Shown: positions 1 through 13,228 of the stretch, in pieces | Position numbering within the stretch: position 1 is the stretch's first letter | Layout: every line of letters starts with the position of its first letter | NCBI RefSeq assembly: GCF_905475395.1 | Contig: NC_058340.1 | Coordinates: 62,784,181 to 62,848,180 of the forward strand | Length of the DNA: 64,000 bases | Direction of reading: 5' to 3' | DNA from: Chrysoperla carnea | Taxonomy: Eukaryota; Arthropoda; Insecta; Neuroptera; Chrysopidae | Program-made: the position numbers and the translations under genes | The notes under the pieces: generated by a model | The model's input: the letters and a program-made list of their open reading frames with translations, nothing else | Databases searched by the model: none | What the model was told of the DNA's origin: nothing

Positions 1-1263
1 TTCAAATTTTGAATCAGATGTTGGATCCTCACTTATCTATAAACATTATTTCTAAATTTATGTAATAAATAAAGCCATACTTGCATATAATTAGCACTGC
101 TCCTCAATTTGAGGAAATTTTATTATGTCTTATCGTTGAATCTTAAAATTAACCATCTAAACGATTGTCATAATCGAATTCGAAAATACGAAACGAAATA
201 GAAATTCAAATGGTAGAGGTGTAGGGATGACTTATATTTGGTTATAATTGTGAGAAGTATAGTTTTGGAATATAGAGGCTGGACCATTTTAATGTACTAG
301 GGCTAATATTTCGTTTTGTAGTTAACCAATCAAAAAATAACTTAAGAAACAAAGTTGTAGGGTTCGATGGAGGATATCATGTCTGACGACAGGTTAGGAC
401 CAGTTCTCCGGGTTGCTTTAATAGATTTTGAAAATTGTTAGCTTCTGGAGGAAAGCTTTAAATGCTTTAGCCAAAAGTTGTCGTGGGTGACAGAGAATAC
501 TCGACTGTGCCTTTGCCTTAGTCCTGAAATTCTAGTTTCAAGGTCATTTGACCTTGATCTTCCAATTATCTTGAAAATTTACCTGAGCTTAAGAAGTTAT
601 TAACACAGACGAATGACCTTTATTTTCCTAGGTAACTTTTGTCTAAAAACTTTTTCTAAAGTTATCTTATTTTCTTTCGATTAAATGCAATAATGACATA
701 TTTTTCAGTCGCATTTCGTACAAAAGCTAGCGATTTTTGAAAAAATGTTTTAAATAAAAAATGTTAGTTTTTTTATGAAGATCAACTTTCTAATTTAAGT
801 GTTATTAAAGCAAGCTGAAGAAGTGGGTTTAATCTGATGTCAAAACATGATGTCCCCCATCAAACTATGGAACTTTTGCTGAAGTTATTTTTTGGTTTGG
901 TTAACTACAAAACCGGTTATTGTGCCATAATCGATCAACATGGTCCTGTATATACACATTTTTAAGACTTTAGGATATTAAAATAGGTGATTAGCGCTAA
1001 TATTTAGTAAACTCGTTTGGATAACACGTTTTAAGTGAAAGTGTTTAGTAATTTTACTAGAAGTTTGTTTTGTAAACTAAACTGCGAGTAGGAAATTCAC
1101 CCAAATTAAAAAAGGAAGTATCAAATCAAATCAAATCGACGACTTGCACTGAATTAACGACTTTCACTATACTCTTTTTGACACGACTTGTTACTTACTA
1201 CTAAATACTACAGAAAAAAACACGCTTTATGAACAACATTTAGACTAAGAAATAAACAATTAC
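1..1263. other. AT-rich stretch, no gene seen
   Basis: I see no coding exon, RNA gene or recognisable repeat here. It lies 3' of the exon at 1264-1458 (minus strand), so it is likely intron or 3' flank of that gene. Confidence 0.4.
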
Positions 1264-1458
1264 CCTTAATCCACCACTGAATGCTTCTTGTAAAATTTGT
1301 TCATAACGATCCAATTCAACAGAAACTAATCGTGCCATATTTGATACATCAGTATTATTAACAATACTACCAACAAAATGTATCCGTTCTTTCGATGTGA
1401 CACTATTCAATTCTTTTAAACGTAATTTCTCAGCAGGATATTCAAGCCTTTGAAATAT
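1264..1458 (-). CDS. orphan internal coding exon, gene not identified
   Basis: On the minus strand this is a 195-base open exon of exactly 65 codons. It is bounded by a pyrimidine-rich acceptor ending in ATAG and a donor reading AGG|GTAATT, phase 0 at both ends. The peptide is hydrophilic and protein-like, with segments such as RLEYPAEKLRLKEL, HFVGSIVNNTDVSNMARL and ELDRYEQILQEAFSGGLR. The balanced amino acids and lack of stops contrast with the flanking noncoding DNA. I do not recognise the family. The ELDRYEQIL stretch looks helical and faintly recalls the last part of some dynein heavy chains, but that is not a call. No partner exon was found in the window; the rest probably lies left of it (3') and beyond large introns (5'). 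Confidence 0.6.
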
Positions 1459-4400
1459 CTATAAAAATAAAAATAACACAAAAGAAAATTATATTTTCAT
1501 ATTAAATGGGGCATATCCATTTTATTTAAGGAGTTGACTTGCACTTTAATATAAAAATCGTTTCTGCGTCCGCCTAGGTTTGAAATTTTAACTATAACGC
1601 TGGATTCAGATTCAAAATTGTAGTTATTATTTCATTTGTTATATTCGATCGATCACCCGTTATTTCAGACAAAAATATTGAATTTAACCCATACTATCGG
1701 TCCAAATCCTAGTATCTCGAATATACGCCAGGTTTTAAAACCTAGTGTAAAGGAAACAAAAGTATTGTCTTATCACAAAAGCGTTCATAAAATACGGCAA
1801 ACGTGACGTTCGCACGTTCGAAGTTCATCAAACAATTTTTTTTCTTGATTTTGATAATAAATATGATTGAAATAACAAATATTTTAAAATATCAATATTT
1901 GTGTACCTTTAATCTAAATCATTTATTTATTCAGCGTAAGGTGTAGTTTCTGAACAGCCTCAAACCATCAACTGCCTCGCCATCAAAGAGCTAGGATTTT
2001 TACATAATAATACATGTCAGCTCCTTAACTATTAAAATATCTTATTCTATTTTAAGCTTTTAAAAAATATTGTGTATTATTTTATTTGTATATATGCATA
2101 TGCATAATCTATTTTAAATATTCACTGTATAGTGTGAGATATTGTCATTACACATAAGACCAAAGCTTTAGAAAGCTTTAGAAAGAAGATAATGCCTTTA
2201 CTGCTTTAGTCTATAATAAACAATTAACGCGAATTTCACATACTATTCTTGTTTTACGAATGTAATTGCACATTTTTCCGTTTAATCATTTGGCATCCGT
2301 AATGGACTATTAACTATTAAAATAGGAAAAATTGGAGTGTTTTGTTTTTAGAATAAATTTTTGGTTCTCAATTTAGTCAACGACTGATCAAATACTATGG
2401 AACACGCTTGTCTTCAAAAGCTAATCACATTTTTATTTAATTATGGTGGAAGCGTTGGGTAAATTCATTTATGAAATAAATGGATATGATTAATGCACTG
2501 AATTGCGCCCCCACCATGAGAAAAAATCCATTTAGTAACTTACTATCGACAACTCCAGTAGTCCAACTAGTATACAGGTTCACTTTACCTATCAATAAAC
2601 GTAAAACGTAAATAATTACACACAAGGCCCGATACTTCATACAAACGCATTCTGATACAGATACGCAAAATTGATTTTCAATCCTGTTATAGTCACTTGT
2701 ACAAGAAACTTCTAATATAATTGCAGATTTATTCGTACATACCTACAGCGGATAAGGTTGTTAAAATGCTACATTTGTGAATACTTATTAAGGATTATTA
2801 TAATTCAATATGTATCTTAAAATTTTTTTATTTGCCTCAATGGATGTTCGTTATTGAGCCAAAACATCCTGTGAAATCAATTTTTGAATAACACCAAACA
2901 CTATCAAAATATAAAGGATTGTATAAATAGAAAGAGAGGAAAATAGCACGTGGTGACTTCTTAACTTGCGACTGCCATGGACTACATATCAAAAGTTGTT
3001 TTACAAGAAAAACATAGATAATATTATTTAATTGCTTATATCTTCCATGTTTCTCAATCAATTTCAATTCTGATCTTGCCATCTATTACTGCACATTTTC
3101 AAATTTTAACGAAAAATACATTTAAATCGACATCAGAACACAAGCCTCCATTTAACTAAAGTTTGGATAATTAAAATTGTTGAGATAATAAAACGCAAAG
3201 TCTTATCATTTTTATTGTTGAACAGAAACGACGATAGTTGGATTTTGAAGAGAGATAACTAGATTAACAGAATTTTAAACATATCATACACTATATAGTG
3301 TATGAGAAATAGTTGACTAGTACATTAGAGTTAAAAATAACACAATTATTTCACGACAAGCATATATACTCTTACAGCTTATATACACTTATAGTCCATA
3401 TTTCCACATTTTTACAATATTGAAAGGAGACAAATACCTTAAAATATTGAGGTCTCTTAACGGGGTTACTGGCAAATAAGTGGACCTGAACGGGAATGGT
3501 CCGCATTAAGATGATAAAGCTGTTGATCTTTGATTCTATCGGATTTTAATTAAAAACCGCTAATTATTATTTAATTATCTATAACAATAAGCTTAATTAA
3601 TTAACAAAGGAATATTTGAGATTAAAATATTAATTATGAAATCCGACACATACCTACCCATCATATAGTGGTGGAAAGTAAAAATCATTTTCATTTTATG
3701 TAACCCATACCAATAAACACGTTTAGTAAAACATTTAGTATTTGATTGAATAACAGATTATTATCAAATTAATTATTATTGTAGAGATTTCGATTTAAAA
3801 TAATTGGTTTTTGATATTAAAACCTATTGTATATTTACATGAATTGAATTGTAATTTGATTAAAATATCAAATTACAATTCAGTTTACATTAGATAAATT
3901 TTCTATGAATGTTATGAATAATAAATATTATATGTCCATTCCAGGCGGAATTATAAGAGTGTTTTGTAAAGTTCAAGTATGCTATCTTGAATTAAATATT
4001 ATTACTTTAATAATAGTTGTATTTCTCATTTCCCATAGTAGGTAAATGCAAGAGGGGAAGGATGACTTGCACAAAAACAAAATTCCATGTTTCCGAAAAT
4101 TAAACTAATCATATAAGTATAGTTTTCATAATGTAAAGATCACCAAAAATGTAAAAACACGCGTAGAATACGTTTTTGTCACCGTTTTATGTAAACCCCA
4201 AAATAAAAGATAAAATTGCGAAAGTGTTCATTGGTAAAATTAAAATTTGCAAGAAATCGATATTATTAAGTATATTCCCTAAAATTTCAAGTTGATCCGA
4301 GAAATATTCACGAAGATAGACGCTTCAAAAAAACAATTTTAACTGTGTATAAACGTCTTTTGGAAATTAAAACACGTTTTTCTCGAAACAGCGTTATGCA

Positions 4401-7116
4401 AGATTTCTCCGAAGCGGCTCGACCTATCGGTTTCGAATTTTTACACAATCTTTTTAGACATTTTCCCCAGGTTTAAATCGAAGAAACATGATTTCTAGAA
4501 ATTATTTCGATATTTTAGACCACTTTGAATTTGGAAATTTTTTCCAATTTTTTTAGGAAGTCGCCACTTTATCAACCTGTATTCACCTATCGACTAAAGA
4601 AATTTTCTGGATTTTTTTCATTTTAGATAATCCAAACATTTAATTGGAGGACGTCCAGTAGATCTCCTACAGGAGCAGTATCATATCAAATTTTTAAAAT
4701 CGGGGAATAAGATCTTAAAATTAAAGAAATGTCGTATATGTATACGTTTTTTATATTTATGAAAATAAATGGTCTTCTCAAAAAAAAACTCATAAAAAAT
4801 GTGGTTTTTTGCGCTCGGAACTGGATATAGATTTGGGTACGTTAGTCCATAATTGCAAATCCACAAACACCGAGAGAGTAAGCAAAACACTGAGAGCAAG
4901 AGTACTACAAATTTTAGATAATAGAACTACCAATGAGGATAGTATCATTTTACTACTTAAAGAAGTTCGACAAATGTTGCATAGTTTTAATTAATTGCAG
5001 TTTATACTACAGATGAAGATTTGCGCCATAAAAGAGGCTATCGGACGCATAAAACAATATTGGCCTGTAAAACATGATTCACTTAGATATGTAGGCCACA
5101 CTTTACTTTATTGTATCAAAGGTGGTCAGAAACAAAGCGGTGAGCAGAAAAGTGAAGCGAAAAATGAATGAAAGTACACTGGTTATCTAGGACTGAAATA
5201 AAACTAAGAATATAATAGACTCACCGCTAAGATCGATCTCTAGGAACAACTAAGTACTTCAGAAGAGCTTAGTTTCATAGGATTAATCAATAGAACTTGT
5301 GCAATTGGAGGGAATCTCACCGAAATACAGGATCTCAACCAAAAGTAAGTAGCAGATTACGCAGTTTTTGTTTAGGACAACAATTAATAGTTTCAAATAG
5401 AGTTTTTAGAGAATTTACAGATAAATCTTCAAAACGACTCTACCGTGGAACAACGATGAAGCTGGATTCGAATTCAGCACCTCTGCACCTCTCCCCAAGT
5501 CTATTAAAAATTTTATTTTTTATAGCGTCTATTTTTAAAAAACCTTGATTTATTTTTTCTTAATTTTAGTTTTTATTAAAAGAATGTTCCATTAATATAA
5601 TAATATAAATGTTACGTGTCAATAAATGAAAACAAAGGCGTGAATATTGTAATAATTATAATGTTTTTAGTTCATACGAAATAAAATTCTCGTTGAAAAT
5701 TAAACGATACGACAACAATATTTTCAGAAAAAATGATTCATATTGTTTCCAATATAATTGTATCTTCCAATAAATCAATCCTAAAGCTTGTATATCAAAC
5801 CTTTGCATGTTATTAGCATCACCTAATAATATTTACTTTACCTGACTGGGTCTAATTCTTATCTTAGTATTTTTTTATGAATCTTAAAGTTTTTTTTTAT
5901 AATCTTATCCTTTATAACTTAAAGATTGATTTTTTACTTTCAAAATTCTTATGGTTCCCCAAGTTTGTGCGCCCAAGGACTTCTGTATGGTTTAAAAAGG
6001 CTCTACATACAAAATATAATCATTTTAACAAAACAATAACACCACAAATGGCGAAGGTTTCAAAAGGTCTTATTCAACGAGGGGTTATGATAAAAGATAT
6101 TAGAGCCATTTTTGAAAAACATTGAAACAAACTTACGAAGAACCCTTTTATTCTTTCCTCAAGCATGCACTTTAAGTGATGAGCAAAATTAGTTTCGGTC
6201 TTGAATTCTTGGTCTTGGTCTTGCAAATTTTTCAAAACCAAGACCAAAATAGTACGATTTCGACAAGACCTTATCTATTTGAATTAATATCAAGGCGAAA
6301 TCTGTAAGACCAAGACCAAGGACAAGACGTATTTTTGCCAGTTAGTTAGTTGTAACTATGGTCTTATGGTCTTGGAAATCAAATAAATCTCAATCAAGTA
6401 TGGCCTCAGATAATCACGACTTTGCCGAAGTTTAGGTCCAACATTGAACTGATTATTTTGATTAATTTGTTTGTATATTGTCCAATTTTAAAGGGGTACT
6501 TATTCCAGTATTCCATTGCAAAGAATATTCAAGACAATTAAGCATGCATATTTATATATAATTTTCCTTTAATAGACGGGGCGAGACGTTCTATATGATA
6601 TTTCAATTAATAATGATCATATATCATTTTTGTGATGATTAGTTACTTTTACGATTTATAGAAATTTAATATCATAAAATAAAACTGTCAGAAATGAAAA
6701 TTTCTACGAAAATCTATGCAGTATATATATCTAATAATTTATTATTTTGTGTATTATACATATTATATACGCAAAGTAATATAGTTCAAATATTGAAAAA
6801 ACACTTGAAATAACATAATAAATTTATTGCAAAATGACATTTTAAACTAATGCCATTATTATGATGGTTAGCTGGAATAGCCTTTGTTTATAAAGTCATG
6901 AATGAATAATGTAAACAAATTAGGAAAGTAATTTACATATAGTTTTCATATCATAACCTGATTGTATAATATCAACTATCATACCGGGTGGACCAATTTT
7001 AATCGATAAGGTGGAAAATATTGTAGGGTAACTAAAATATACAAATATATTTCAAAAAAATGTTGTGCTTAACCCCTTAGCCTTCATCATACTGCATCTC
7101 TTTGCAACTATAAATA
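1459..7116. other. gene-poor stretch with small palindromes
   Basis: No supportable gene. A perfect 20-bp palindrome (CATACACTATATAGTGTATG) sits at 3285-3304, and a 14-bp perfect hairpin (GAATTGTAATTTGA stem, 8-nt loop) at 3846-3881. About 4240-4580 has the look of a dispersed repeat (less AT-rich, many short open stretches) but has no second copy here. About 6205-6390 is rich in GGTCTTG/CAAGACC units in both orientations and could fold. Short open frames near 4809-4994 and 5877-6125 are not recognised and lack supporting splice context. Confidence 0.4.
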
Positions 7117-7394
7117 TTAAGGTTAGGTTATATTGGCTGTCCACGAAGAACACATATAGGCTATAAAACCCTTTGTGATACCATATATGTGTTCTACCAC
7201 CTGTCCGCTGATAATTTCATTTATCAGCTCCTCAATTTCAGAGGCTGAGTGCACCTCCTTCATGCATATACCATACCATACATATTAATTAAATTAATTT
7301 TGTTGCGGCGTGTCGGAAATCGAACCCGCTACCCTTAGCATACCGTGGACGGAATTGATTACGCCTTAACCAACTGAGCTAATAGGGCTACTCT
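7117..7394 (-). repeat. tRNA-derived SINE, fullest copy
   Basis: Read on the minus strand this begins with a tRNA-like head. There is an A-box-like block TAGCTCAGTTGGTTAAGG (7364-7381) and a B-box GGTTCGATTTCC (7315-7326) at the spacing of an RNA polymerase III internal promoter. A tRNA-unrelated body of about 170 bp follows, ending in AACCTAACCTTAA. A second copy of the head lies at 38953-39116 and a copy of the body and tail at 51708-51852, which defines it as a mobile family. The head does not read as a clean cloverleaf, so it is not a working tRNA gene. Mobility would depend on a partner LINE, which I cannot identify. Confidence 0.8.
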
Positions 7395-7439
7395 ATAAAT
7401 ATTTGGTAACAGACAAATTTTTTGAAGCTACCTACAAAT

Positions 7440-7755
7440 TTTTAACCTTCTTTCTGGTATAGTTTTGGAGAAAATGGAAACTTATGTTCTAGCCTAATTT
7501 GCGCTCTCACGGATAAACAAGGAGGTTTACGAAAAAATGTTTAAAACAAAAGTTGTTTACACTTTCATTGGGAAATTTATTACGTTGAAACTTTTGTTCT
7601 ATCTCTTAAGATTTACAAGATGGTTCCTTGTAAACCCAAATAGACCTATGTTGCTCATTTACGAACTCAACTCACTTTTTACGACCTAAGCGGAAAACAA
7701 AAATTTTGTTCGTATCATCAATATTTCTAAGAGTTACAAACTTGGGACTAAAATA
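7440..7755 (-). repeat. dispersed repeat R1, copy 1
   Basis: This shares long blocks with 15745-16270, 16895-17292 and 30035-30530: AACAAAAGTTGTTT, GTTTACAAGATGG-like, CCTATGTTGCTCATTTACGAA and CACTTTTTACG, in the same order. This copy is in minus orientation and the most diverged of the four. No protein-coding frame runs through it. From memory similar sequence is scattered widely in arthropod genomes, but I cannot name its class. Confidence 0.75.
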
Positions 7756-9784
7756 ATTTTTTATTGAATATCAGCATTATAAGGATTCTCGGGAATATCT
7801 TAAATTGGCATTGATCTTAAATTTCTGCTTACTGATAAGAGGTAGATGAAAACTTTAACTACGGCAGAAAGTCGATTCAAAAACAGAGGAATTTCGCTAC
7901 TAAGTAAAGGATATTGATTGTCAGAGGTGATAAAATGTTTTCAATAAATTTTTTTGTTTGTTTTTTATATATAACGCCACTGGCCTAAGTTAAAGCTTTC
8001 CAGTGTTTCTAGCTTCTTTATCTACTCTTAGATTTTTACAATCAATTTTTGCCAAATCCATTCCATTTACGAAAAGTATTTCAAACAAAAGATTAAAGTA
8101 TTCTTCTCTCTGTTATTACCCTGAAGTTCATTCCAAGTAATATTCCAAGAGTTTAAAACATATCCTACTTTGAATTTAACATTTGTTTATTCGAAATTTC
8201 TTTCTATATTTCAATTGCTCTACAAAATTTCTTATACTCACCTATTAAAATTGTCCACCCTGTATTTTATTTATATTATCTTTGTCATCAGATGTGTAAA
8301 CTATTTAAATGGATACATCGTTTTTCTTTACATACTTACTGCTGTAACGAGGGTATGACATGTCTAGAGCAAATGCACAATTTCAAGTTTTGTGTGTTCC
8401 ATAATCCATAAAACCGAAATTATTAGATCCTTGGATATTTATAGCAAGGAAATTGATGTTATATTTCAACGTAAATAATATATTAGACCATAAAATTTTA
8501 TTTTTCCTCAATTTAATGAGCTATTTAAAATTATGGAACCATATTAGTATTGGCAGATAAAAGGACCGGCTTTAAATTCTTAGTCCATAATTCTGTTTTT
8601 ATATATGTATACCTTTAAACACTAAAAACTAATGGTATTGGAAAAAATTTTTGGAACATTTTTCAGCGCTGATTAATTTTTTTGCCACCTGTTTCTACTC
8701 AGGAACGTATTGAGTAATTTTTCATCCGTACGCAATATAAAAAATTCAAGTTCATTATTAAAACTGGAATAATAGTACAGTTTGATTCAGCAGGTGCGTT
8801 TTAAACACAACCAAATTTTGTTTAATTTTTTTTTTTTTTTAACACACATCAATTTTTTTTTCTTTGAACATAATCGTATTAAAATTAAAAAAATAAAATT
8901 TCTTAGCCAGGCTCATTCATTTCATAATTTGTCTTCCTCAAAGTTTTGCCGCTGGAGCGCCCGATTCAAATACGCTGCAGCCTAAATCATGTATTCGATC
9001 CAATGGTAAAATAATAGTTAAAATTGTAATTGAAAGTATAATAATTTGTCTTAAAAATAGGTTTAGTACATTCTTGTTTGTTTACCTTCCCATTTTTTAA
9101 CGACGAAAGTAACAAAAATGTAATTTATACGAAAAACTTAGTTGAAAATAAATATTTATTTACTTATTTATTCACATACACTCTACTTACGATGCAATAT
9201 ACACTCAAGTTTCAGAAAAATTCATTCGATGCAGATACAACTATTTACTATAATATGTTAAAATAGTCCGGCTGTTGTGTAGTCAACTAGGCAATTTGTA
9301 TTACGTAAATGTAATAAAATGCTCTAAAAATATCGTAAACTAGGCAATTTTTATGACGAAAATGTAATAAAATTTTTTTATTTTTACTTTTTGGGAAGCG
9401 CATTAAAAAATCCCCGACAAATGCGATTTATTCTTTGTAAACCGCTTTTTGGAACTTTGCTATAAAATGTTATCAATCGAGTCAGTTCGACCGTTTATTG
9501 TTTTAAATTACCCAATTATTTTACCATTTCACTTTTCGAAATGAATTGAACCAGGTTTATTTGATCATTCATTTCCATAGTAATTATTTATATGTCATGC
9601 CTTTTCCAAACTGAATCAATTTTTAAGACCATCGCCAATTTTTTAATTTTTTTTCGGGTACGAAAACCTAAGCTCGTACTTTAAACATAGCTAAGAACAC
9701 TCTCCGTTAAATTACCTTTAAAATGAAACCAAAAAAATTAAAATTGGTTCATCCGTTCAGGCACTACGATGCCACAGACAGACA

Positions 9785-9786
<2 letters not shown>
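7756..9786. other. AT-rich stretch, no gene; short tandem duplication
   Basis: No gene supported. A tandem duplication of about 53 bp begins near 9285 and again near 9338; both units start AACTAGGCAATTT and share AATGTAATAAAAT. The rest is simple AT-rich DNA. Confidence 0.4.

Positions 9787-9852
<66 letters not shown>
9787..9852. repeat. (CA)n microsatellite
   Basis: An almost uninterrupted CA dinucleotide array of about 66 bp, led in by GACAGACAAACACG and followed by CATATCGGTCAAACTTATAACACCCC. The His-Thr repeat peptide across it comes from the microsatellite and is not a gene. The lead-in and follow-on look like part of a dispersed repeat in which CA units have expanded. Confidence 0.95.
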
Positions 9853-9855
<3 letters not shown>

Positions 9856-10562
9856 CGGTCAAACTTATAACACCCCTTTTTTTTAGTTCGAGGGGTAAAA
9901 ATACTTTTTTCCCGTTGCTTAAAATGATAAAGTTTGAATTATTAATATTAAACTTTTCATTACTTTACTGCATTACAGCCGTACATTTACTAATATGGCA
10001 AATTCTGATGAAATGCATCTACGAAGCTTATAAAATAGGTAAATAGACATTAATGCTTTTGTTAAATTTGATCTCATATATAACTTTAAAAATTTTATAA
10101 TAAATACCTACGAACAACATGAAACTAAAGATTAATTCAATTAGATTCAGTTTTTTTGTACTCAATTGTTCGAATAGATACATATTTTTGAAAACATTTT
10201 CATGACACTAAAATGACAATGGTACATGTTGATGTACTTAAACGAGAAGTAATGCTTGAAATAAGAAATGAACAATATCAAATTCAGAACATTAACCTCG
10301 AATGCCCCCTGAATATTCAATGTATATACATAATCAAAACTATTTTTAATTTTTTTTTTTTAATTTTTGTGGAAATATTACTTCAAAAATAGTTCTCCAA
10401 ACAAATATACATATTTTTCAAGAAGTTTGATTATTTCTGACTTGAAGCTGTGGGTAACAAAATAGAAAGTGGTCAGAGTCCTTATCGAAAATGAAATAAT
10501 AGGAAAATGTAGTCCCGATTTTTATCCAAACATTAAAGTAGTGTTGCAAATACTTGCTATGG

Positions 10563-10600
10563 CTTTTTATTAGCAAAATGTTGATTTTGCTAATAAAAAG
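10563..10600. repeat. perfect 17-bp hairpin
   Basis: CTTTTTATTAGCAAAAT is followed by the 4-nt loop GTTG and the exact reverse complement. A half-site of the same sequence (TTTTTATTAGCAAAATCAAC) occurs at about 38883-38902 inside a repeat fragment, so this is probably part of a mobile or repeat sequence rather than a regulatory site. Confidence 0.8.
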
Positions 10601-10651
10601 TCACCAGAAATTTATTTCGGCAAAATACACACGCTTTCTTGCCAAAAACTT

Positions 10652-11018
10652 AAGGACGTTCATGCGTCAACAATATTAGTAGAGAAATAAAAAACAATAT
10701 GATAATGCGATAATTTAAATGATTTCCTATGATTTCTATGATTTTCTCTGTTATCGAATTAATTTAAATTTTTTTAAAGTTTAAAAAATGACTAAAAGTA
10801 AGTTTTTACATGGGACTAAATGAAAAATATAAATCGATATCTTTCAAAAATTATATCGATAACCATACTTGAAACTTTTACCAGTTAATAATTATTTAAA
10901 CTTTTAATAGAATTTCAAAAAAATTTTCTATTTTCTATTAATTTAAAATTCTTTAAAATTTACATACTGTTTCCCTATGAACGCACATAGCAAAACAGGT
11001 TAACGCATGAACGTCCTT
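10652..11018. mobile_element. MITE with AAGGACGTTCATGCGT ends
   Basis: The left end AAGGACGTTCATGCGT and the right end ACGCATGAACGTCCTT are exact inverted copies, about 367 bp apart outside to outside. There is no coding capacity. The left flank reads TTAA-like (CTTAA), but I could not fix a clean target duplication, so the superfamily is open. Confidence 0.65.
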
Positions 11019-11054
11019 CAATTAAATTTTAAACCTTTTTTAAACTGTCAAAAA

Positions 11055-11420
11055 CGCGGGCATCCAATTTGATGACGTAATATGGGTATCACTATACGAA
11101 ATAACACTAATAAGTTTGACAGATATATTCATAGACATCTGATTATAATAAATATAAATACTTATTATCTATGTATATATTATACCCAGCTGTCTACACT
11201 GAACTAAGTGATGGTCTATGACTCATACCGCTATGACATCACAGCAGGGCTTACCCGCGTTTTAGGTCACGTGATATACAGTTTAAAAATTACGATTTTT
11301 AATTTTAATATTTTAAAAGAAAAAAGTGCTTTTATGACTCGAAATCAGAATATTTAAGTAAATTTTTACATAAATTTTAACTTTTTTCAAAATTTTTGAC
11401 TAACGATAATACCCTATTAA
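11055..11420 (+). repeat. dispersed repeat R2, copy 1
   Basis: About 370 bp, nearly the same as 14323-14695 in the same orientation, from GCATCCAATTTGATG through GGGTATCACTATACGAAATA to GACTAACGATAATACCCTATT. The two copies differ by scattered substitutions and small indels. No coding frame. A shorter inverted piece lies at 38822-38942. Confidence 0.85.
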
Positions 11421-11844
11421 AAAAGGACCCTGTACAAATGTAACAATATTTCCGACATCGCATCGATATAAAACACATAACTTCATGAAATATATAAAAT
11501 TTCCAAGTATTTATCACAAATAACAATAGTACTGCACTCAGAAGATTGATGATGTGGAACGATAGAAAAAATTGTCAGAGAAAACCATTCGATCTTCAAA
11601 ATATTTGAAACGTTTAACACTGTATAAAATATACAAATGTCGAAATTGTCAATTTACATTAACAGAATGTTTATTTAACCAAAAATTTTCTCGATCTACC
11701 AAATGTTATTATTATTAACATTTTTCTACACTACGTTTTTATCATTTTTCATCAATTGTGATAAAATGTTTTAAGCTTAAAGGTCGCATTCGTATAATCG
11801 AATTTAGGCAAACACTCATTTTTGGTAATGATCTGTATGTCTAA

Positions 11845-12300
11845 ATAAAACTTGAGGAACACCAAGGCAATTTTAGATTTAGGATTGAAATTATTTGTAC
11901 CCTATATTTTCAACTTTGATGATGAATTTTGTTATAACTTCATGAATGTAGACGAAAAATAATAATAAAATTTTTTGATATCAGCCATGCTTTTTGAATC
12001 AAAAGCTAAATAATTAGAAAAAAAATTCATTCTCAATATTTTAAAAATTACTTTAGATATCGAAAAATTGTATTCTTACTTTTCTTCTTATATTGTCAAG
12101 TTATAACATAATTCTCCATCAAAATTGTAATATTTTTTTCTAAATTTGTGCCCACACTACCGTGCTCATACACCCTGAATTAGTCGGGCACAACGGGTTT
12201 TTTTTTTTTTTTTCAATAATTAATTGAGGTTTTAACTTTAATTTAAATAGTTTGTTTTTAATTTGCGCCTACCAGTTTTGGAGTCTCTATAGGCTAAAAT
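11845..12300 (+). repeat. dispersed repeat R3, copy 1
   Basis: The first part (AAATTATTTGTACC, TTTTCAACTTTGATGATGAA, TCATGAATGTAGACGAAAAA, AGATATCGAAAAATTGTATTC) recurs at 49827-50035. The second part (TTAGTCGGGCACAAC, TTAAATAGTTTG, AGTTTTGGAG) recurs at 15000-15150. It therefore looks like one longer element with two partial copies in the window. Noncoding, class unknown. Confidence 0.7.
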
Positions 12301-12484
12301 AATCCCTATTTTGCGTGTAAAATTATAATAGATAAAATGATCCTCCTTCATGTAACGGGTCTTGAATGTGTTTTTATACTAATCGTTGATGCAATGTAAA
12401 AGAACAGTTAATATTTTATGTAAACTGTTTGATAAAAAATGCAATGGGATCCAGTGATGGATTACCGCCTAGGCCCGTGAGGCC

Positions 12485-12780
12485 CAGTGGCGTCTTTAAG
12501 ACATTTTCTTAGGGGGGGGGGGGGTAATAACTTCAAGAAGTCGCCTTGTAACTGTAAGAGAGGGTTATATTTAAATCTGATTTTCGATACAATAATTGAA
12601 TTATAACTCTGGGAACTAACTACTACCGAAGATTTGATTTTGTTTTCTCTTTAAGATTCGTCTATTCCATTGTTTTTGTCAAACTTCAAATTTTATTTGA
12701 GACCCGATTTTCGTTTTTGTTTCCTGATATCTGGGGGGGTAGTTACCCCTATTACCCCCCCCCCCGTAAATACGCCCTTG
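12485..12780. mobile_element. hAT-like MITE nested inside the hAT remnant
   Basis: The left end CAGTGGCGTCTTTAAG pairs with the right end GTAAATACGCCCTTG as imperfect inverted repeats. Both are followed inward by a run of G (left) or C (right) and a TAATA/TATTA block. The flanks GTGAGGCC (12477-12484) and ATGAGGCC (12781-12788) agree in 7 of 8 positions. Removing this segment restores the GGCCCG context of the outer element. It is 296 bp and noncoding. The open frame at 12670-12864 crosses its border and is not a gene. Confidence 0.75.
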
Positions 12781-13228
12781 ATGAGGCCCGAGCCTAGGGC
12801 GGCACAATTGGGGGGGGGGGGGCGGCAAATTTTTCAGAATGTCAAAATTTTAAATCTGATATAATGTAACGACAATACATTTTAAGGATCTATTCGAATT
12901 TTTTTTATATAAATTTACAAATAAATTTCTATGAAATAGAATGGAATTTATTTTCTGATTAACTTTTTTATTTGTGAGTGCAATACTGATAAAGTATTGC
13001 ACTCACATTGAGTTTGTGTAACACAGTGAGAACGTTACATATATAATATATTTACAGAAAACAAGAGCGCTGCGCGTAGCATGTAATGACAGTGATTTGA
13101 CTCTGCTTTGTTTTACGTATAAAACTAAGCGTCGCGCTGTATACAAGACGCATAAATTTTTTTAGTTTTACGAAAGCCGTGCAAGTGTAAAAGTAGATAT
13201 TCGTTCCGCGCAAGGAATATACAATTTT

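Noticed and set aside
4809-4994. 61-residue open frame (DLGTLVHNCKSTNTERVSK)
   Set aside because: Somewhat protein-like, but no homology I know and the frame collapses just downstream; may be an old element fragment.
7315-7381. tRNA gene
   Set aside because: A and B boxes are present, but they belong to a SINE head with a conserved non-tRNA body and a second copy at 38953-39116; no clean cloverleaf forms.
9723-10046. 107-residue protein with a His-Thr repeat
   Set aside because: Produced by the CA microsatellite; no conserved flanking sequence.
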